From contig JAMWET010001633.1 of NCBI GenBank assembly GCA_024036415.1, positions 573,501 through 637,500 of the forward strand: a stretch of DNA of 64,000 nucleotides. Direction: 5' to 3'. The DNA is from Prochilodus magdalenae (Eukaryota > Chordata > Actinopteri > Characiformes > Prochilodontidae). A program made the position numbers and the translations under genes. Position 1 is the first letter of the stretch, and each line of letters begins with the position of its first letter. Positions 61,971 to 64,000 of the stretch are shown here, piece after piece. The notes beneath the pieces are model-generated. The model was not told the origin of the DNA. It worked only from the letters and a program-made list of their open reading frames with translations, and ran no database searches.

Positions 61971-62500
61971 CAGGGGTTGGACAATGAAACTGAAACACCT
62001 GGTTTTAGACCACAATCATTTATTAGTATGGTGTAGGGACTCCTTTTGCGGCCAATACAGCGTCACTTCGTCTTCGGAATGACATATACTGCGTCCTGCA
62101 CAGTGGTCAGAGGGATTTTAAGCCATTCTTCTTGCAGGATAGTGGCCAGGTCACTACGTGATGCTGGTGGAGGTTCGTCCTTCTTGGTGGTATGCTGACG
62201 TTACCCTGGATACCGTGGCTCTTGATACATCACAAAGACTTGCTGTCTTGGTCACAGATGCGCCAGCAAGACGTGCACCAACAATCTGTCCTCTTTTGAA
62301 CTCTGGTATGTCACCCATAATGTTGTGTGCATTGCAGTATTTTGAGCAGAACTGTGCTCTTACCTGCTAACTGAACCTTCACACTCTGCTCTTACTGGTG
62401 CAATGTGCAATTAATGAAGATTGGCCACCAGGCTGGTCCAATTTAGCCATGAGACCTCCCACACTAAAATGACAGGTGTTTCAGTTTTATTGTCCAACCC

Positions 62501-62503
<3 letters not shown>
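61971..62503 (+). mobile_element. Tc1-derived MITE, family of 2290-2822, copy 3
   Basis: 533 bp, about 97% identical by eye to copy 1 and in the same orientation, flanked by TA. A (TA)n array follows directly. Confidence 0.93.

Positions 62504-62553
<50 letters not shown>
62504..62553. repeat. (TA)n microsatellite
   Basis: About 24 TA units abutting the right end of the MITE. Confidence 0.97.
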
Positions 62554-62556
<3 letters not shown>

Positions 62557-63745
62557 CACTACTTATTGCCATTAAAATTATTAAGTCTTTATTCTAATAT
62601 TAGTAATTTTCTAAAAAGGAAACACATATTGCATAGATAAACAGCACTTTACATACATAATCAATAAGAATACTCTGTTAGTATATGCCTTATTTATGAA
62701 CACTTCCCTATTATCATAATTATTCACAAAAGTACACAGCTGCTTCCAAGAGCCCCGAAAGCTACACATTTAAAAGTGTTTGATTTGCCTCCGCAGACAT
62801 GTTTTATCACTCTCCTGCTTCTAATTTATTCGGTGTTCATTTTGTTTTCATACTTGAATAATATCTCAGTCAATTACGGTTGTCACAGTTCAGGCCTGCA
62901 ATTATATTGCGATACCTGCTGCGACTTTTTGTTTGTTATTGCAGCAATAATCATTTTAATTGCGACGTTGGCGCTCAAGGATAGTGGTTATGAGGATGGT
63001 GCTTTTATTTCTCTTCCTCACTTTAACGATCCATTATCTTCATTGCTCCTCATTGTGTTGAGCGTAAATCACGGTAATGACTGGAAACACTCCTACAGTC
63101 AGCATAATGAGAAAATTATGACTGGAGCAAAAGAGACACTGACAAAGAGCGAAAGAGAGAAAAATGGAACAAAGCTCCTTTACCTAGGCCGAGAGGGTCC
63201 GGGTGGGATTTTAAATTATTCAAAAGGGAGAACATGGGTTAGAAGTGGACGCATATTGATTGCAAATGCAGGAATACGGAATAAAACATGGAAAAGTGTG
63301 GAGAAACTCGGCAATGTTGATCAATATTAATCAACCTTCATAATGTTGCTTCAATATTCTGAAGATGCAGTCCAGGTTCTAATGGTTTCTATATGTAAGT
63401 CGCATCTTAAGCTAAAAACACCTTAAGCTGCAGTTCCCCTTAAATGTACATGTAGGTATTTTTTAAGTGTGTTGCACAAAAAACCCTGCGGGTGTTACCT
63501 AAGGGAATCCAAAATCATCATATTTCCTTAACGAGGGACTTTCATCCCTTAAATAATCACCAAGCATTGCATAAAGTGTCTGTCCTTTCCCTTAGTATAG
63601 TTTAACAGAAGGAAAACGCTCCCTTAAAGCTATAAACCAGCATGAGAGACTGTCGATATGGTGGTGCTTTGGAGGGTTACTGTCTCCAAACACGTTCCTC
63701 CTGATTGCCACTAAAGCTACATCACATTAGAAGACAACCTCGGCA
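62554..63745. other. Unique intergenic sequence
   Basis: 62750-63340 contains a 184-codon plus-strand open frame (62776-63330) whose first third looks hydrophobic but which has no recognised family and AT-driven composition. Homeodomain-type motifs (caataatcattttaattgcg) suggest a possible conserved element instead. 63410-63640 has several ccttaa/ttaagg blocks, perhaps a decayed MITE. Confidence 0.35.
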
Positions 63746-64000
63746 GCCCTGTTACACTACGCTTACTCTAGCAAGCAATAAGTCGTTTATGCCGCACCAA
63801 GTTCTCTTGTGGGTGCATTCAATGTCCAGGTAAGATAGCTACTTTTTAATAGCCACTGATAATATCTTCTTTAAAAACTAGTTGGCTTTCCTGGACCTTG
63901 TATACATTCACACACGACAACATGAGTTGCCTCGAACAATCCCACAAGAGAAACTTGGGGTGACATAAGCAACTAGCGCCTGCTAGTGTGAATAGAGGGC
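63746..64000. mobile_element. Terminal-inverted-repeat element at the right edge
   Basis: The left arm (gccctgttacact ... accaagttctcttgtggg, to 63812) pairs imperfectly with the right arm (cccacaagagaaacttgggg ... gtgtgaatagagggc, from 63942 to the window end). The interior of about 130 bp is non-coding. No family name recognised. Confidence 0.75.

Noticed and set aside
62776..63330. 184-codon plus-strand open frame
   Set aside because: AT-driven composition, no family resemblance, no splice or promoter context that I can defend; kept only as a possible non-coding element.

Overview
The window is vertebrate nuclear DNA, almost certainly from a teleost fish. It has large introns with GT/AG borders, many Tc1/mariner transposons and MITEs, tRNA-derived SINEs and abundant microsatellites. 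The repeat mix suits a freshwater otophysan (characin or catfish type), but that is a guess.

One protein-coding gene is clearly present. Exons 1 to 8 of a glycine receptor alpha-2 subunit gene (glra2) lie on the minus strand, from the start codon at 33588 down to 1923. Exon sizes are 68 (coding part), 134, 68 (two alternative copies, 3A and 3B), 224, 83, 138, 215 and 150 bp, and all join in frame. Together they encode residues 1-360 of an estimated 452. They cover the signal peptide, the ligand-binding domain with both disulphide loops, TM1-TM3 and the start of the intracellular loop. The last exon (rest of the loop and TM4) must lie beyond the left edge. Exons 3A and 3B are tandem, 80 bp apart, and differ only by V58I and T59A (mature numbering), the same two changes as in mammalian GLRA2.

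Layout on the plus strand: 1-1922 is part of intron 8. 2073-11953 is intron 7, with several Tc1-type remnants and an 11-bp minisatellite. 11954-13063 holds exons 7, 6 and 5; intron 6 carries repeated copies of the exon 6 splice donor. 13064-21548 is intron 4, with nested transposons, SINEs, a LINE 3' end and a solo LTR. 21549-24877 holds exons 4, 3B and 3A. 24878-30578 is intron 2, with a 31-bp minisatellite. 30579-33588 holds exons 2 and 1. 33589-34150 is a CpG-rich presumed promoter with an NRF1 site and an RE1/NRSE-like silencer element. From 34.2 kb to the end I see no gene: there is a 22-bp minisatellite directly upstream of glra2, a 54-bp satellite (44978-47770), a nearly complete Tc1 transposon with a broken transposase (50141-51757), several MITE families, and unique stretches that could be regulatory.

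I found no new multi-gene system. The most interesting items are the preserved 3A/3B exon pair, the splice-donor repeat in intron 6, the RE1-like/NRF1 promoter pair, a Lys at a conserved zinc-potentiation position, a THAP-like repeat family, and a Tc1 fragment inserted with 23-bp direct repeats.
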